From contig JAJHZJ010000496.1 in NCBI GenBank assembly GCA_023548195.1, positions 3,864,001 through 3,928,000 of the forward strand: a stretch of DNA of 64,000 nt. Direction: 5' to 3'. Within the stretch, counting starts at the first letter, position 1. Each line of letters begins with the position of its first letter. The notes under the pieces are model-generated. The model saw only the letters and a list, made by a program, of their open reading frames with translations, searched no databases and was not told the origin of the DNA. The position numbers were made by a program, and so were the translations under genes. This DNA comes from Bettongia penicillata ogilbyi (lineage: Eukaryota; Chordata; Mammalia; Diprotodontia; Potoroidae). Shown here piece by piece: positions 22,401 to 30,062 of this stretch.

Positions 22401-23513
22401 TAAACACTCTGTGAAGACGGACAAATTCACACGTAGTGTGAATTTAATACATTCTTGTTGATGGCTTGGTTGTTTTGTGGTACAAGGAATGCAGATCAGG
22501 TAGCAGAGGGTCTGCTTGTCCCTAGGGACTGGTTCACATTGAGTCTGAAGCTGTTCATAGAGACAGCATTTTATAACATTGAAATTTCCAAATCTCTTTT
22601 ACAAATAGTATTTCCTTTGATCCTCTCCACTACCTGGGAGGTGAATGCTGTTATTAGACACATTTTGCAGATGAAAAAACTGAGGCAGACAGAAGTTAAG
22701 GCCAGAGTCGCTCAGCAAGGAAGACCACAGAACCTGCACTTGAAGTCTAGACTCGACTCCCGGGGCAGTGTTGTATCCACTGCACCTCCTGATTCTCTTT
22801 GGTTGAATGGTTCAGCAGCCAGTACTTACGGGGGTTGGGTAAAGGTCAAGGTGAGTGTGTCCAAAAGCCACAAAAATCTGCACAGTGCAGATAAGAGCTG
22901 TCAGGGGACCTCAGAGGGTCACACCTTAGGTGGTCCCGTCCTTTTGTAAAATCCCCAAGGTCATGTTGCTGATAGACGTCCGAGCCCCCAGAAAAAAGAA
23001 CAAAGCTGGCTAGGCATTTAGGCATCTGGCAAGCTTGCAACAGCCCGCAGGATTAGGGAGGGCTTGGAAACGTTCCTGTTTCTACTTGTCGGAGTTAACT
23101 ACTTCTCCCCTCTGGTGCCCAGTTTGCAGACTTTCAAAATTCACCGCAGCAAGGCTGGGGGAGGGAGGGAGCTCAGTCTCCCGGGGGACAGATGACTCTC
23201 AAGATGCCCCAGCGCAGGAGTGTCAAGACCACCCCACCTCCAACTCTGCTCCCGCCCCCTGGAATCTGCGGGGACTGGGAGCCCAAGGAGGGCAGGGGAG
23301 GGACATAGATGGTCCCTGCTCAGCACCAAGCCAAGCTCTCTGCAAGCTCGGGCTTCCCCAGCCCTCTGTACTGACCTGTTTCAGCTCATTAGTGAAGTAG
23401 AAGTAAGTGGCAGAAAACAGAAGGACTTGGACGATTACAGGAAACAGAAGGAGCAGCCCGCAGGCTTGGCTAGGGCTGGGGTGGTCCCTGGAGAAGCTAG
23501 CCATCAGAGACAT
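9984..23513 (-). CDS. TNFSF10: TNFSF10 (TRAIL) gene, five coding exons
   Basis: TRAIL is a type II membrane protein of the TNF superfamily that forms trimers and triggers apoptosis through the death receptors. Coding segments, transcription order: 23513-23376, 17825-17673, 17541-17502, 14692-14579, 10435-9984. Together they give 897 nt and 298 residues. All introns begin GT and end AG with matching phases (0, 0, 1, 1). Residues 1-18 are cytoplasmic, about 19-40 form the membrane anchor, 41-125 are stalk, and from about 130 to the end is the TNF homology domain. Recognisable blocks include YFTNELKQ, RVAAHLTG, GYYYIYSQTYFRFQE, SCWSKDSEYGLYSIYQGG and DKEASFFGAFLIG. Cys247 corresponds to the zinc-binding Cys230 of human TRAIL. 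Human TRAIL has 281 residues; part of the excess is an 8-residue longer loop after FRFQE. No frame break is seen, so the gene looks functional. Neighbouring genes known from mammals (GHSR, NCEH1) are not visible. Confidence 0.97.
10535..10795 (-). mobile_element. MIR/THER-type CORE-SINE
   Basis: Antisense copy in intron 4: AATAACAGACATTTACATA 3' end, GAAGAAACTGAGGGAAG core, head near 10780. Confidence 0.8.
10796..11019. other. Intron 4, unclassified
   Basis: Contains GACAAGATGGCAGAGAAGAAAG near 10948, like the start of an L1 5'UTR, but too short to assign. Confidence 0.3.
11020..11490 (+). mobile_element. L2 LINE, RT fragment and 3' end
   Basis: Near 11197 the frame reads LLDLSAAF, the conserved reverse-transcriptase motif of CR1/L2-clade LINEs. 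After an internal deletion the typical L2 terminus follows (CCTTGAGGGCAGGGA, then TGCCTGGTTCACC and CTTAATAAAAG). Confidence 0.75.
11645..11770 (+). repeat. Ancient L2/MIR-like module
   Basis: CAACCACTATTTATTAAGCAC, GTTCTAGGTGCTAATGAG, CCTGCCTTCAAGGAATTTACAT. The same module recurs at 36380-36500, 49945-50110 and 58315-58430. Confidence 0.65.
12185..13145. other. Intron 4 with short L2 end, otherwise featureless
   Basis: 12185-12245 resembles an L2/MIR terminus (AACACAGTAAGTGGTTAAC). A 142-codon minus-strand frame (12656-12228) has no recognisable domain and lies inside the TNFSF10 intron on the same strand; it is considered chance. Confidence 0.4.
13150..13345 (-). mobile_element. MIR-like SINE, diverged
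   Basis: AAGGAACCTCTGATGTCATT, then GAACTCAGAGTTGAACCTAGGTC and a degenerate head. Antisense. Confidence 0.55.
13440..14040 (+). mobile_element. L2 LINE split by a SINE
   Basis: 13440-13594 (TGGACTATCACAACAGCTTCCTAGATG) and 13854-14040 are adjacent parts of an L2 3' region. They are separated by the younger CORE-SINE at 13595-13853. Confidence 0.65.
13595..13853 (-). mobile_element. CORE-SINE with RTE-type tail
   Basis: Antisense: TCATTTCAGTCATGTCCAACTC tail, GTGGTTTGCCATTTTC, AAACTGAGGCAAAC core, head ending CACCTATCTGCCC. Inserted in an L2. Confidence 0.88.
14041..14578. other. Intron 4, unclassified
   Basis: A C-rich stretch at 14425-14450 and a short CA run at 14549-14560; no exon signal beyond exon 4 itself. 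Confidence 0.4.
14579..14692 (-). CDS. TNFSF10: TNFSF10 coding exon 4
   Basis: 114 nt from acceptor TTCTAG|ATAAGAGG to donor AGAA|GTAAGAG. It encodes the end of the stalk and the first beta strand of the TNF domain: QRVAAHLTGNR (human QRVAAHITGTR). Both ends are phase 1 junctions that rebuild Asp111 and Asn149. Confidence 0.94.
14845..14966 (-). mobile_element. MIR/THER fragment
   Basis: TTTTACAGCTGAGGAAACTCA with ATCCTCACAACAGTCC upstream, antisense MIR 3' half, in intron 3. Confidence 0.75.
15215..15470 (+). mobile_element. MIR/THER-type SINE
   Basis: Sense copy: GCCTTGGAAACTTACTGAG, CTCAGCCTCATTTTCCTCA, then the GAATGAGATAAAATG 3' half. Confidence 0.75.
15590..15760 (-). mobile_element. 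MIR-like fragment, diverged
   Basis: Weak antisense head and core match (GAGAGGTTAGGTGAATTAC, GGACCTAAATCCAGATC). Confidence 0.4.
15790..16120 (+). mobile_element. L1 3'UTR end
   Basis: TTTATTTTTCTTGGGTTTTTT, GAACTCAAAATTTAAAA and TTACATGTATTGG close the marsupial L1 type also seen at 21390-21600. Confidence 0.75.
16515..16650 (+). mobile_element. MIR fragment
   Basis: CTTGGAGCCAAAAGCACTTGG, TCTGTGACCCTGATTAAG, TCAGTTTCCCAG. Confidence 0.7.
16845..17045 (+). mobile_element. MIR fragment
   Basis: CACATTCCTCCTAGAAGTGTG, CTCAGCCTCAGTTTTCTCATC, then CCCTTCTAGTTCTCCATCTATG. Confidence 0.75.
17046..17501. other. Intron 3, unclassified
   Basis: A short MIR-like piece near 17140-17190; otherwise nothing recognised. 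Confidence 0.4.
17502..17541 (-). CDS. TNFSF10: TNFSF10 coding exon 3 (40-nt microexon)
   Basis: A 40-nt exon between TTTGCAG|GAGCTT and CAAG|GTAGAC. It encodes ELLTIYEDSSTSQ plus the first base of the next codon. The human counterpart is also very short and encodes the same stalk position ending in STVQ. It is one codon shorter than expected from the human alignment. Only the phase match and the conserved SQ-D/E-K junction identify it. Confidence 0.88.
17673..17825 (-). CDS. TNFSF10: TNFSF10 coding exon 2 (stalk)
   Basis: 51 codons between acceptor CCCAG|TTACAA and donor AAG|GTAGGT, phase 0 on both sides. Conserved features include SSLACLTKE (human SGIACFLKE) and WQLQQLIRK (human WQLRQLVRK). 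The middle (GAKMGNRDPSGDAEEID) is diverged. The exon is too divided from its neighbours to be found by ORF length alone. Confidence 0.95.
17826..18279. other. Intron 1 3' end, unclassified
   Basis: Pyrimidine-rich; no repeat identified with confidence. Confidence 0.35.
18280..18440 (+). mobile_element. L2 3' end
   Basis: TTAGAATGTGAGATAAATTTC, then AAAAGGAGCTTAATAAATTC. Confidence 0.65.
18470..18690 (+). mobile_element. Diverged SINE-like segment
   Basis: GACCTAGGTTTAAATTCTTCCC and GCCACTTTAACGTCTC resemble a MIR head and core. Old and uncertain. Confidence 0.35.
18700..19037 (+). mobile_element. L2 3' end
   Basis: GCCTTTGCCCTGGTTGTGCC, CTGCCTGGGAATACTCTCC, GAGAGCAGGCACTGTTTC, CATGGTGCTTGGTACATAGT and CTTAATAAATACTTG follow the L2 order. 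Confidence 0.85.
19299..19796 (+). mobile_element. Solo retroviral LTR in TNFSF10 intron 1
   Basis: A 498-bp segment starts TGAATGGAATG and ends GACCCACACA. GGTG flanks it at 19295-19298 and 19797-19800, as a 4-bp target duplication. It has a U3 tandem array (19393-19535), an ATTGG/CCAAT pair near 19540-19590, and a poly(A) region GTAATAAAATCTTGCTGC, followed by TTGCTTCTGCC. The arrangement resembles a gammaretrovirus-type LTR. There is no coding region. It is antisense to TNFSF10. Confidence 0.75.
19393..19535 (+). repeat. LTR U3 tandem array, 36-42 bp units
   Basis: GCCA(C/T)ATCA begins units at 19393, 19431, 19473 and 19509; each of the first three ends TTGRGTT. Such arrays in LTRs often act as enhancers; function here is inference. 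Confidence 0.9.
20150..20430 (-). mobile_element. MIR/THER-type SINE
   Basis: Antisense: CTTTAAGGTTTGACATAC, CATAGCGGAAGAAACTAAGCC core, then a degenerate head ending AAGCCATATAGCTGCC. Confidence 0.7.
20565..20785 (-). repeat. Dispersed SINE-like repeat, copy 1
   Basis: CTGTGATTTCATGG, AACTGTCTCCACCAACATAG and CACTCTCTGTAGAG match 54288-54360 closely in order and orientation. The right half is a degenerate antisense MIR-like head (GATTTGAACCCAGAA). Confidence 0.55.
20786..21129. other. Intron 1, no feature seen
   Basis: No repeat or exon recognised. Confidence 0.4.
21130..21380 (-). mobile_element. CR1/L3-like LINE fragment
   Basis: AAGCTCTTTCTTACATAAAAAC and AATCCTTCAAATACTTAAAAAT are the complements of motifs typical of the CR1/L3 3' region, which is also present in sense at 35110-35405. 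Diverged. Confidence 0.4.
21390..21600 (+). mobile_element. L1 3' end
   Basis: CTTGCCTTCTCAATGAGGG, GGAACTCAAAGTTTTAAAA, TTACATGTAACGGGAAAAATAAA and an A-rich tail. Confidence 0.85.
21690..21900 (+). mobile_element. MIR/THER-type SINE
   Basis: GGATCTGGAGTCAGGAAGACC, GGTTGTTGTGAGAAAA, AAAGTGCTTTGCAAATC, AATGCTAACATTATTA. Confidence 0.85.
22095..22470 (+). mobile_element. L2 module and 3' end
   Basis: ACTATGTGCTAAGCACTC, then CTTTGCCCAGGCAGTCCTTCC, GAATGCCTTGCCTACTC and an ACTCTGTGAAGACGG...TTCTTGTTGATGG terminus. Confidence 0.65.
22598..22800 (-). mobile_element. CORE-SINE (MIR type)
   Basis: Antisense: GCAGATGAAAAAACTGAGGCAG core and CAGTGTTGTATCCACTGCACC head. Confidence 0.8.
22801..23375. 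other. Intron 1, donor-proximal part
   Basis: GC-richer than the surroundings, with G/C runs from about 23150 to 23330. No repeat recognised. It may hold intronic regulatory sequence next to exon 1. Confidence 0.4.
23376..23513 (-). CDS. TNFSF10: TNFSF10 coding exon 1
   Basis: The start codon sits in GCCGCCATGT, an optimal Kozak context, chosen for this and for its match to the human exon 1 length. It encodes a short cytoplasmic tail, a hydrophobic anchor (GLLLLFPVIVQVLLFSATYF) and the strongly conserved YFTNELKQ. The donor is CAG|GTCAGT, phase 0. Confidence 0.96.
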
Positions 23514-23598
23514 GGCGGCATCAGGAGCTAGCCTGCCACAGTGTTAGCGAGCATTTCGGATTTCGGAGTGGGAAATGGTCGCACCATGTTCCTTTTGT

Positions 23599-23668
23599 AT
23601 TGGAGGGCAGAGGAGGAGGGCCATCGTGTGTGGGTGTGTTCTAAAGAAATCCTCTGGGGAAACCGAAA
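23599..23668 (-). promoter_or_regulatory. TNFSF10: TNFSF10 proximal promoter with ISRE-like element
   Basis: Upstream of the start codon are a CCAAT box (minus strand, 23603-23599), a TTCTAAAGAA STAT-type palindrome (23639-23648) and a GAAACCGAAA element (23659-23668). The last matches the interferon-stimulated response core GAAANNGAAA. TRAIL is a known interferon-induced gene in mammals, which supports the reading. The transcription start is not known and no TATA box is seen. Confidence 0.5.
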
Positions 23669-23921
23669 GGACTCGCTTGGTGGATAGCAAGAAAAATTCA
23701 GAGGTTCCTTCTTTTTGGAGAGAACCACTAGGTTGGGTTTTTTGTTTGGTTGTTTGTTTACCAGCATGTGGATCGAGGTTTACAAAACTCTCAATTCTTA
23801 GGATTGAGGTTTGGGGTGCTGTGTATATGTGTGTGTGTCATATGCTGTGTATATCATATATACAATTATGTATTGCATATTTTTTATATTTATTGTGTAT
23901 GTATTATATCTTGTCAACCTG

Positions 23922-24555
23922 AACATTTGATTAAAAGAGACAGACTAGGTGAAATGTATGTTCATATTGTTTTATTCCCTTAAAGCTAGCCCAGGCTATT
24001 GAACTTGTACATTCGAGGAGCCAAAATGTAAGTTCAGACTGACTGTTAACAAGAATCACCAGGCTTAAATATGTTTTAGAACAACCCCAACTCAGCATGT
24101 TTCTGTCACTCAAATTTATGATCTCCATGTTTAACCATATTATGAGAAAGGAATTTTCTTATCTGAATAGGTGATAAATACAATAACACAGTTAACAAAG
24201 TGTTATTTGAAATTACAACCCAGGATATTTGTGTTTTCTTTACCATGAACATGTCATAACATACTATGTGTCTATAAAATAAAAATATTAAGATAAGAAA
24301 AAAGTCTCATTATTCATGATAGTGTCTCAGGTTAAGGGTATCATGCATAATCATTATGAAAAGAGGAAAAATGTTCTGAAGTCAGCCCCCATCTGGCTTT
24401 ATTGACATAGGAAGAGATATTCTCTGAGTTTACTTCAGGGAACAAACAAGCTGTTAAGTCCAGCCAGGCTCATCTGGTAAATTCAGGACCATCTGGTGGA
24501 TTAGTTCAGGCTCTGGCCCTTATTAAGGTCCAGAAATGATATTAACTGATTATCA
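23922..24555 (+). mobile_element. Solo LTR, family A copy 1, upstream of TNFSF10
   Basis: TGTCAACCTGAACATTTG to GATTATCA. It aligns along its length with 42634-43171: GAGAAAGGA(A/G)TT, GTTACAACCYAAGGTAT-like, and TGGCCCTTATTAA near the end. Flanks are ATCT and ATAT, one mismatch from a 4-bp duplication. It lies about 410 bp upstream of the TNFSF10 start codon, in the opposite orientation. Confidence 0.7.
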
Positions 24556-25285
24556 ATATAGAAAAGAAAGAGGGGGCTGGGTAGCTTACTACCTAGAGGG
24601 TTGACATTGGAGATGGGAAAACTTTTGTTTCATTATATTACAAATGGGAGTTTTGAGGTCAAAGTTGGGAGAACTGGTTCAGATGTGAAAGAATTCACTT
24701 AGAGGATTTTCTCCCAACCAAGGGGAGCTTTGTTGATGCAAAAGTTTGGGGCTAGCCCTGGAGGAAGGACTAGCAAATTACAGAGGGACAGAGGCTTATT
24801 TTTATAAGGATGAAGGGATAAGGGAGGCAAGGGAAAATTTCTGACACAGGATGAGCGAGACAAGGAATTTTGTGGTCTGGGAAAAAGGGGACATTTTATG
24901 GTATTCCAAGTTAAGGGAAAGGAGACTTTTGGATGCCTTCAGGTTAGAGAATAAACTAGGGGCTTCACAGAGTACTGGAAAAGCAAACCTTAATATTGTT
25001 TTTTAACCCTTAGGGCACAGTTTGTATCTAAATCAGGAGGGTACATAGAAGGAGGTAGGGGTGGAAGAGAAAAGAAGGGAGTGTGTGAAATGCTAGGATC
25101 AAATCAGACGACTAATAATGAGGGGAAGGAGATCCCTGTGGTCTCAAAAGGAAGAAAAGAATCTATAGGAGAATGAGGGAGGAGGGGGAGAAGAGAAAGG
25201 ATAGAAGTTGCAAATATATTTCCATATTAGTCATATTGCAAAAAAAAAGCAAGTAAAATAGATAGTATGTCAGAGAGTGAGCTGG
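24556..25285. other. Intergenic, purine-rich, no gene seen
   Basis: Plus strand rich in GGGAAG/GGAGA runs, especially 25040-25200. No homology to other parts of the window noted. Confidence 0.4.
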
Positions 25286-25412
25286 ATAATGTCATGGAAC
25301 AATGAACATGAGCTTGGACAGACTTCAGGAGACAGTGGAGGCTAGAAGAGCCTGGCATGCCATGCTCCTTGGCATCATGAAAAGTCAGATATGACTGAAT
25401 GAACACCAGATT
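25286..25412 (+). mobile_element. RTE/BovB-like 3' tail
   Basis: CTTGGACAGACTTCAGGAGACAG, GAAGAGCCTGGCATGCCATG, AGTCAGATATGACTGAATGAAC is the RTE terminus. Confidence 0.7.
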
Positions 25413-26440
25413 AATTTGTTGCCTCCTTGGAAATCACAGAGTGTATAATTCTAGGGAGAAAAGTTAGATACAAGGTAAATTTCACTGAGTGGAAAGAAGA
25501 AGTAGGAAAGTAGAAGAAAAAGTCAGCAAGAAGCTTGTATAGGGAAGTCAGACTGGCCTGGTAGATAAAGTGACATCATAACCTCTATTTGACAGTTGAG
25601 GAAAGGGCCAGAGTATCTCACTCAACCTGAGCCCAGCTGGTGTGTTCCAGGGGCCGGTGCTAGCCAGCCACAGTGGATCAGTAGCAGTCAAGAGGAGCTG
25701 GCGGCAGGGGACCGGGGTGAGGTGGGCCACTATCGGGGACAGAATCGGGAGCAGTCCCAAACAGGATGAGAAGGAACCGGATACACCTTAGGCTAACCTT
25801 AGAGACTGCTGGCTGTGTGCAGTAATCAAGCCTGACGGGAATTTCCACATCCAGGATTTGAAAACAACTTATATTTCCGGACTACCCAAATAGCTAGACA
25901 AGACGTCAGAAAAACCTTTCTTTGAATAGGGTTCTTCTCCCTCCAGGATCTCTGTAGCTGGTGGGATCCACCTTAAGGGATGGATATGGAGATCAAACCA
26001 AAGCAAAGTGCTTGCAAAACCTACGGATAGAATCAGGAATAGCATCTGAAGCCTAGATTTCACTGACTTAGAAGGAACGCAGGTTGAAAAAGTGCCTTCT
26101 GCCAATGTTAGAGAGCTGCCGACCTAGAAGAGATTTGTCTGTTTGGAGTTTTTTAAACTTTATAAACCTTAACAGTCTATATAAATGCTAGTTATTAGCC
26201 AGGCAACCACCGTGGGACCAGGCAGGCTAACGCTCTCACACTCACTCTGACCCGCAACGGGCTAGATCCCGGACAGCTGCCCCACCGAGGAGTGAGGGCC
26301 CCAAGGGCGGGAGAGCACCGTAAGGAAGAAGGGAATGGGGCGAGGCAAGGTCTGATGGATTGGCTTCCCCCGCCCTGTCCCCCTCTCCCTGCCTCCCCCA
26401 GCTCCCCCCTCCAGCAGCTCTTCTTGCTCCTCTTGTTCTC
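25413..26440. other. Intergenic, no gene seen
   Basis: 26210-26440 is GC-rich with long C runs and overlapping chance frames on both strands. No exon homology recognised. Confidence 0.4.
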
Positions 26441-26444
26441 CAAC

Positions 26445-26745
26445 CACCGTCTAGAAGGTGCAGTGGATAGAGCACCAGTGCAGGAGTCAGGAGGACCTGA
26501 GTTCAAATTTCACCTCAGACACTTGACAATCACTAGCTGTGTGACCTTGAGCAAGTCACTTAACCCCAATTGCCTTATCCTGGGTCATCTCCAGTCATCC
26601 TGATGAATATCTGGTCACTGGACTCAGATGGCTCTGGAGAAGTGAGGCATAGCCCGCAGTCATTCAAAACAAAGTCAAGTGCAAAGTCATGTCATTAGTT
26701 CTCTGATGGCATGGTCTTTTTCGGCAATGAAGGACAAACACACCC
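26445..26745 (+). mobile_element. Full-length CORE-SINE with second RTE-type tail
   Basis: Head AGGTGCAGTGGATAGAGCACC, B-box-like GAGTTCAAATTTC, core CTGTGTGACCTTGAGCAAGTC, then a long tail CAGTCATCCTGATGAATATC ... GGCAATGAAGGACAAACACA. The tail ends like the RTE at 1109-1315. It differs from the GGCAAACCACTCC tail of the other SINEs. Confidence 0.88.
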
Positions 26746-26769
26746 AATTATTAGCCAAGGTCTCACAGG

Positions 26770-26965
26770 TAATAACAGCTAACCCTTGCATAACACTTTA
26801 AGGTTTGCAGTGCATTTTACCTGTATAGCATTCAAGTACTGTAATTATCCTCATTTCTCAGGTGAGTAAACTGAAGTTTAATGATTTTCTCAAGGTCACC
26901 CTGCAGGTATTTGGTATTTGAACTCAAGTTTTTCTAGTTTACAAGCACAGCACTTTGCTACAGAA
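26770..26965 (-). mobile_element. MIR/THER-type SINE
   Basis: AATAACAGCTAACCCTTGC, AAGGTTTGCAGTGCATTTTAC, GTGAGTAAACTGAAG core, head near 26955. Confidence 0.8.
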
Positions 26966-27149
26966 ACTAAGTGGAAGAGGAAGGACTAGTCCTCTGACTC
27001 CATCTTCAGCCCCTTCTCTTCTCTGACCTTCACTGGTTTCTAACCTAAATGTTGGTGAAACTTGGTTTCCAATCCCTGGGTAGCTGCTGAAACTGAGGCT
27101 GAAGTGTGGGAGGCTGCTGGGGAGCTCAGCTCTGTCAAACCTTGATCAG

Positions 27150-27330
27150 GAAGAATGGATTTCAGTTCCAGTCTCAGGTATTTAACCACTGTCTTTTTAT
27201 CTGCAAAGAAAAAAGTGATGGTCATAATAATAGCTCTTACCTACCGACCTAGGGGACTACGGTGAGGATAAAATGAGAGGACATGTTTAAGTGCTTTGCA
27301 AACCTATAAATAAGTAAATATAAATATAAA
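27150..27330 (+). mobile_element. MIR 3' half
   Basis: ATAATAATAGCTCTTACCTACC, GGATAAAATGAGAGGAC, AAGTGCTTTGCAAACC. Confidence 0.7.
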
Positions 27331-27589
27331 AACCTTTGAACTCTGTTATTATTCAACTCAGAGTCCATGCAGGACCTAATTTCTTCCTCCTCCCAGGTCG
27401 GAGGCTAAATACTAAGCTATTTGGAAGAGAAAATGGTTCTGGGGAGAGGATTAAGAGCAGATTGATTGTTTTCCTGCCTCTTTACAAAAACAAAGAATTA
27501 TCTTCCTAATCTCAGCCCATCCCTGTTTCTTAAAAGCATAGTTCTTGAGAATTCAAATATGCCCCAGACACACAGCCATGATTTCAATT
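27331..27589. other. Intergenic, nothing recognised
   Basis: No ORF or repeat with confidence. Confidence 0.3.
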
Positions 27590-27800
27590 TACAAAGATGA
27601 GTCTTCCTGACTCCCAGGACCAGCACTCTCTATCCATGGAGCCACCTAGCGGCGGCCATTGAAAATGACTCATTGCTAATGTTTACATAGAGCTTACTTT
27701 ATAATTATTTCATTTGTTCCTCACAGGAGGTAGATCCTATTATTATCTTCATTTTGTATGGGAAGAAGCTGAAGCAGGCAGAGGTCAGTGACATGCCCCA
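27590..27800 (-). mobile_element. Two antisense SINE fragments
   Basis: 27590-27660 is a CORE-SINE head (CTATCCATGGAGCCACCTAG); 27670-27800 is a MIR 3' half and core. Confidence 0.65.
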
Positions 27801-28254
27801 GTGTCTGAATCAAGCTTTTTGTTTTTCTTTATTCTGGGGAAAAGAGACAACAATTGAAGATAGCAGGATTAGCGTCATGAAGTCATAGGCTGAGATAAAG
27901 GGCTTCAGCTGGATTCCGCAAGGCAAAAGAGAAGAGGGAGATCCTTCCGGGGTGATGTGGTCAGACCCATGCTAACTGTAGAAAGTAGACTGGAGAGGTG
28001 AGGAAAACAACTGGGAGGCTGTTGGCATAGTCCAGACGAGAGATGCTGAGAGCCTTCATGAGGGTGGTTGTGGTATAAATGAACAGGACAGATACAAGGG
28101 ATGTTGGGCAAGTAGAGTCAATAAGATTTGGCAACTGATTGGGTATGACTAGAGACAGAAGGCAGTCTTTGCTGAAGGCAGAGAGGAGGCATGCCTAGAT
28201 CTGTATTGTATGGAGATTATTTTGACACGCCTTAGAGTTGAGCAACGTCAGTAT
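27801..28254. other. Intergenic, no gene seen
   Basis: TCCAGACGAGAGATGCTGAGAG and similar text look like an old interspersed repeat, but no family could be assigned. Confidence 0.35.
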
Positions 28255-28490
28255 TTTTCATTTGGTTATCCTTCAGACTGACTTTTTGTGACCCCATTTG
28301 GGGTTTTCTTGGAAGAGATACTGGATTGGTTTGCCACTTCCTTTTCCAGCTCATGTTACAGATGAAGAAACTGAGGCAAACAGGGTTAAATGACTTGACC
28401 AGGGACTCACAGTCCGTAAATGTCTGAGATCAGATTCATCTTAGGAAGATAATCATCCTGATTCCAGGCCCAGCACTCTATCTTTGGGCA
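28255..28490 (-). mobile_element. CORE-SINE with RTE-type tail
   Basis: GTGACCCCATTTGGGGTTTTC, GGATTGGTTTGCCACTTCC, AAACTGAGGCAAACAGGG core, head CAGCACTCTATC. Confidence 0.9.
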
Positions 28491-28604
28491 CTATTTTCCA
28501 TAGCATTTGAAAAAGATTACTCTCCTGCCTTGTCTCCCTTTCCTCCCACCCCATCCAACTTAAGTTACTTAATTCATGAAAAGCAAAAGACTGTCTAATT
28601 GGGG

Positions 28605-28755
28605 AAATGAGTTCATGAAATGGACATGAATTCAAAATCCAGCTTTGCTACTTACTACTTGTGTGACATTGGATAGTTCATTAAACCTTGCTATTTTTTT
28701 CATCAGTTTCTATAAAATGAAGGGAACAGTTCAGACTAAATGATCTCTAAGGTCT
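28605..28755 (+). mobile_element. MIR fragment
   Basis: TTGCTACTTACTACTTGTGTG, then TAAATGATCTCTAAGGTC. A poly(T) run at 28819-28834 lies just outside. Confidence 0.7.
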
Positions 28756-28954
28756 TTTTAAAGAGCAGATCTGTGAACTTCTCTTTTACAATTACCTTCC
28801 ATTTGCTTCATATCTACATTTTTTTTTTTTTTTTGCATATTGTCTCATATGAGAAGCATGTTCGTTCTAGAAAGAAAATACTCGTTGTGAAGCCAGGAAA
28901 GTTCTCATTACATTTATTTTATATTCATTTTGAATGGGTAACACCCTAATGGGG

Positions 28955-29360
28955 TACACTTGCTCAGAAAATGCAAAGCTATTTATACTCTTTTCTCGAT
29001 TTGAATCTGTCCCCTTGCTCTCCATTGGCTAGATGCAACTTCCTGAAATACCCTCTTGATGTGTTCCCCCTCAAACATCTTGTTAAGCATGCATACAGGC
29101 TTCTGACCTTTTACTTAACCAGAAGCCTGCTTCTGCTAGATCACAGCTCCTATTAGAACCAGTTACCTCTGACTTAAATCCTGCTATCACTCAAAGTTGA
29201 GAGTAGTTTTAATCCTGTAGAAACAGAATTCCTTTTATTTCTCACACTCCCCTATTATACTCCTTGAGGACAGGGTCTATTTTTGTCTTTGCATACCCAG
29301 CACTTAGCACAGTACCTGGTGAATTGAAAACAATTATTAAATCCTTAATAATTGATTGAC
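28955..29360 (+). mobile_element. L2 3' region
   Basis: CTCCTTGAGGACAGGGTC, CCCAGCACTTAGCACAGTACC is the L2 end; the 5' part is weak. Confidence 0.65.
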
Positions 29361-29384
29361 TGCTAAAGAATATGCCCATCTATT

Positions 29385-29475
29385 TGTTCTCCAGTGGCAA
29401 ACCACTTCAGTATCTTTGCCAAGAAGACACCAAAATGGGGTCATGGAGAGCAGGACACAACTGAAATGAGTGGAA
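29385..29475 (+). mobile_element. CORE-SINE tail fragment
   Basis: GTGGCAAACCACTTCAGTATC, AAATGGGGTCATGGAG, GACACAACTGAAATGA: RTE-type SINE 3' end only. Confidence 0.8.
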
Positions 29476-29559
29476 AACAGCAACTTTAAATGTCTATTTA
29501 TTGGATAATTATTTTTATGTGTATGGCACAGATCTTTTAGAGTATACCTAGATCCTCCA

Positions 29560-30062
29560 TGAAAGAGCTGAAACTCACCAGGCCCTCCCAACTGTTCTCT
29601 AGACTAGGAGTGAATAGGTCTAAGTGCCCCAAATACATTTTGAACTGGATAACAGTCATGATGGGGATGGGATCTGAACCCCCAAAAGAAAAGACCATGT
29701 CTTTGAGATCTGGAACCCAAAAAGGAAAAGCCCTTAGACTTTCCCACATGGCTCAGGTTGCTGGCATTCACAAGAGGCCTTTGGCACTTCCCAGCTAATT
29801 AACTGAGCTTTCACTGTCTTCCCCTGGCCCCACCCTCAACCTCTGCTCTCTTAATTCTGTTTAGATCCTTCTCAGTTCCCACAGTCTTCTGTGTAAAAGA
29901 TCCATCTTGCCTCTATGACAGTGCTCAGATTCCTTAAGAGTCTAGCCAATATGGCAGTGTTTTAATAAATCTTGTCTTTGCTAATAGAAAACTTGGGTCA
30001 AATTCATTCGGACAGGATGTGCATGTTGCTATTTCAGGGTTCCAGTACCCCTAAACCTCAAC
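29560..30062 (+). mobile_element. LTR-like segment, boundaries unresolved
   Basis: A TTTTAATAAATCTTGTCTTTG poly(A)-like block near 29960 is followed by about 80 bp ending CCTCAACA, as in retroviral R-U5. The left end is not resolved: no matching target duplication was found. Confidence 0.45.

Noticed and set aside
22455..22949. 164-codon plus-strand frame
   Set aside because: Runs across an L2 end and an antisense MIR within TNFSF10 intron 1; no domain recognised.
26445..26520. A tRNA gene at the start of the SINE
   Set aside because: Only the diverged tRNA-like promoter head of a CORE-SINE; no cloverleaf with intact anticodon arm.
26195..26603. CpG-island gene start in the GC-rich patch
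   Set aside because: C-rich rather than CpG-rich, with no Kozak ATG, splice donor or homology.
29560..30062. Firm call of a solo LTR with target duplication
   Set aside because: The R-U5-like end is convincing but no matching flank was found for any TG start, so only a low-confidence feature is kept.
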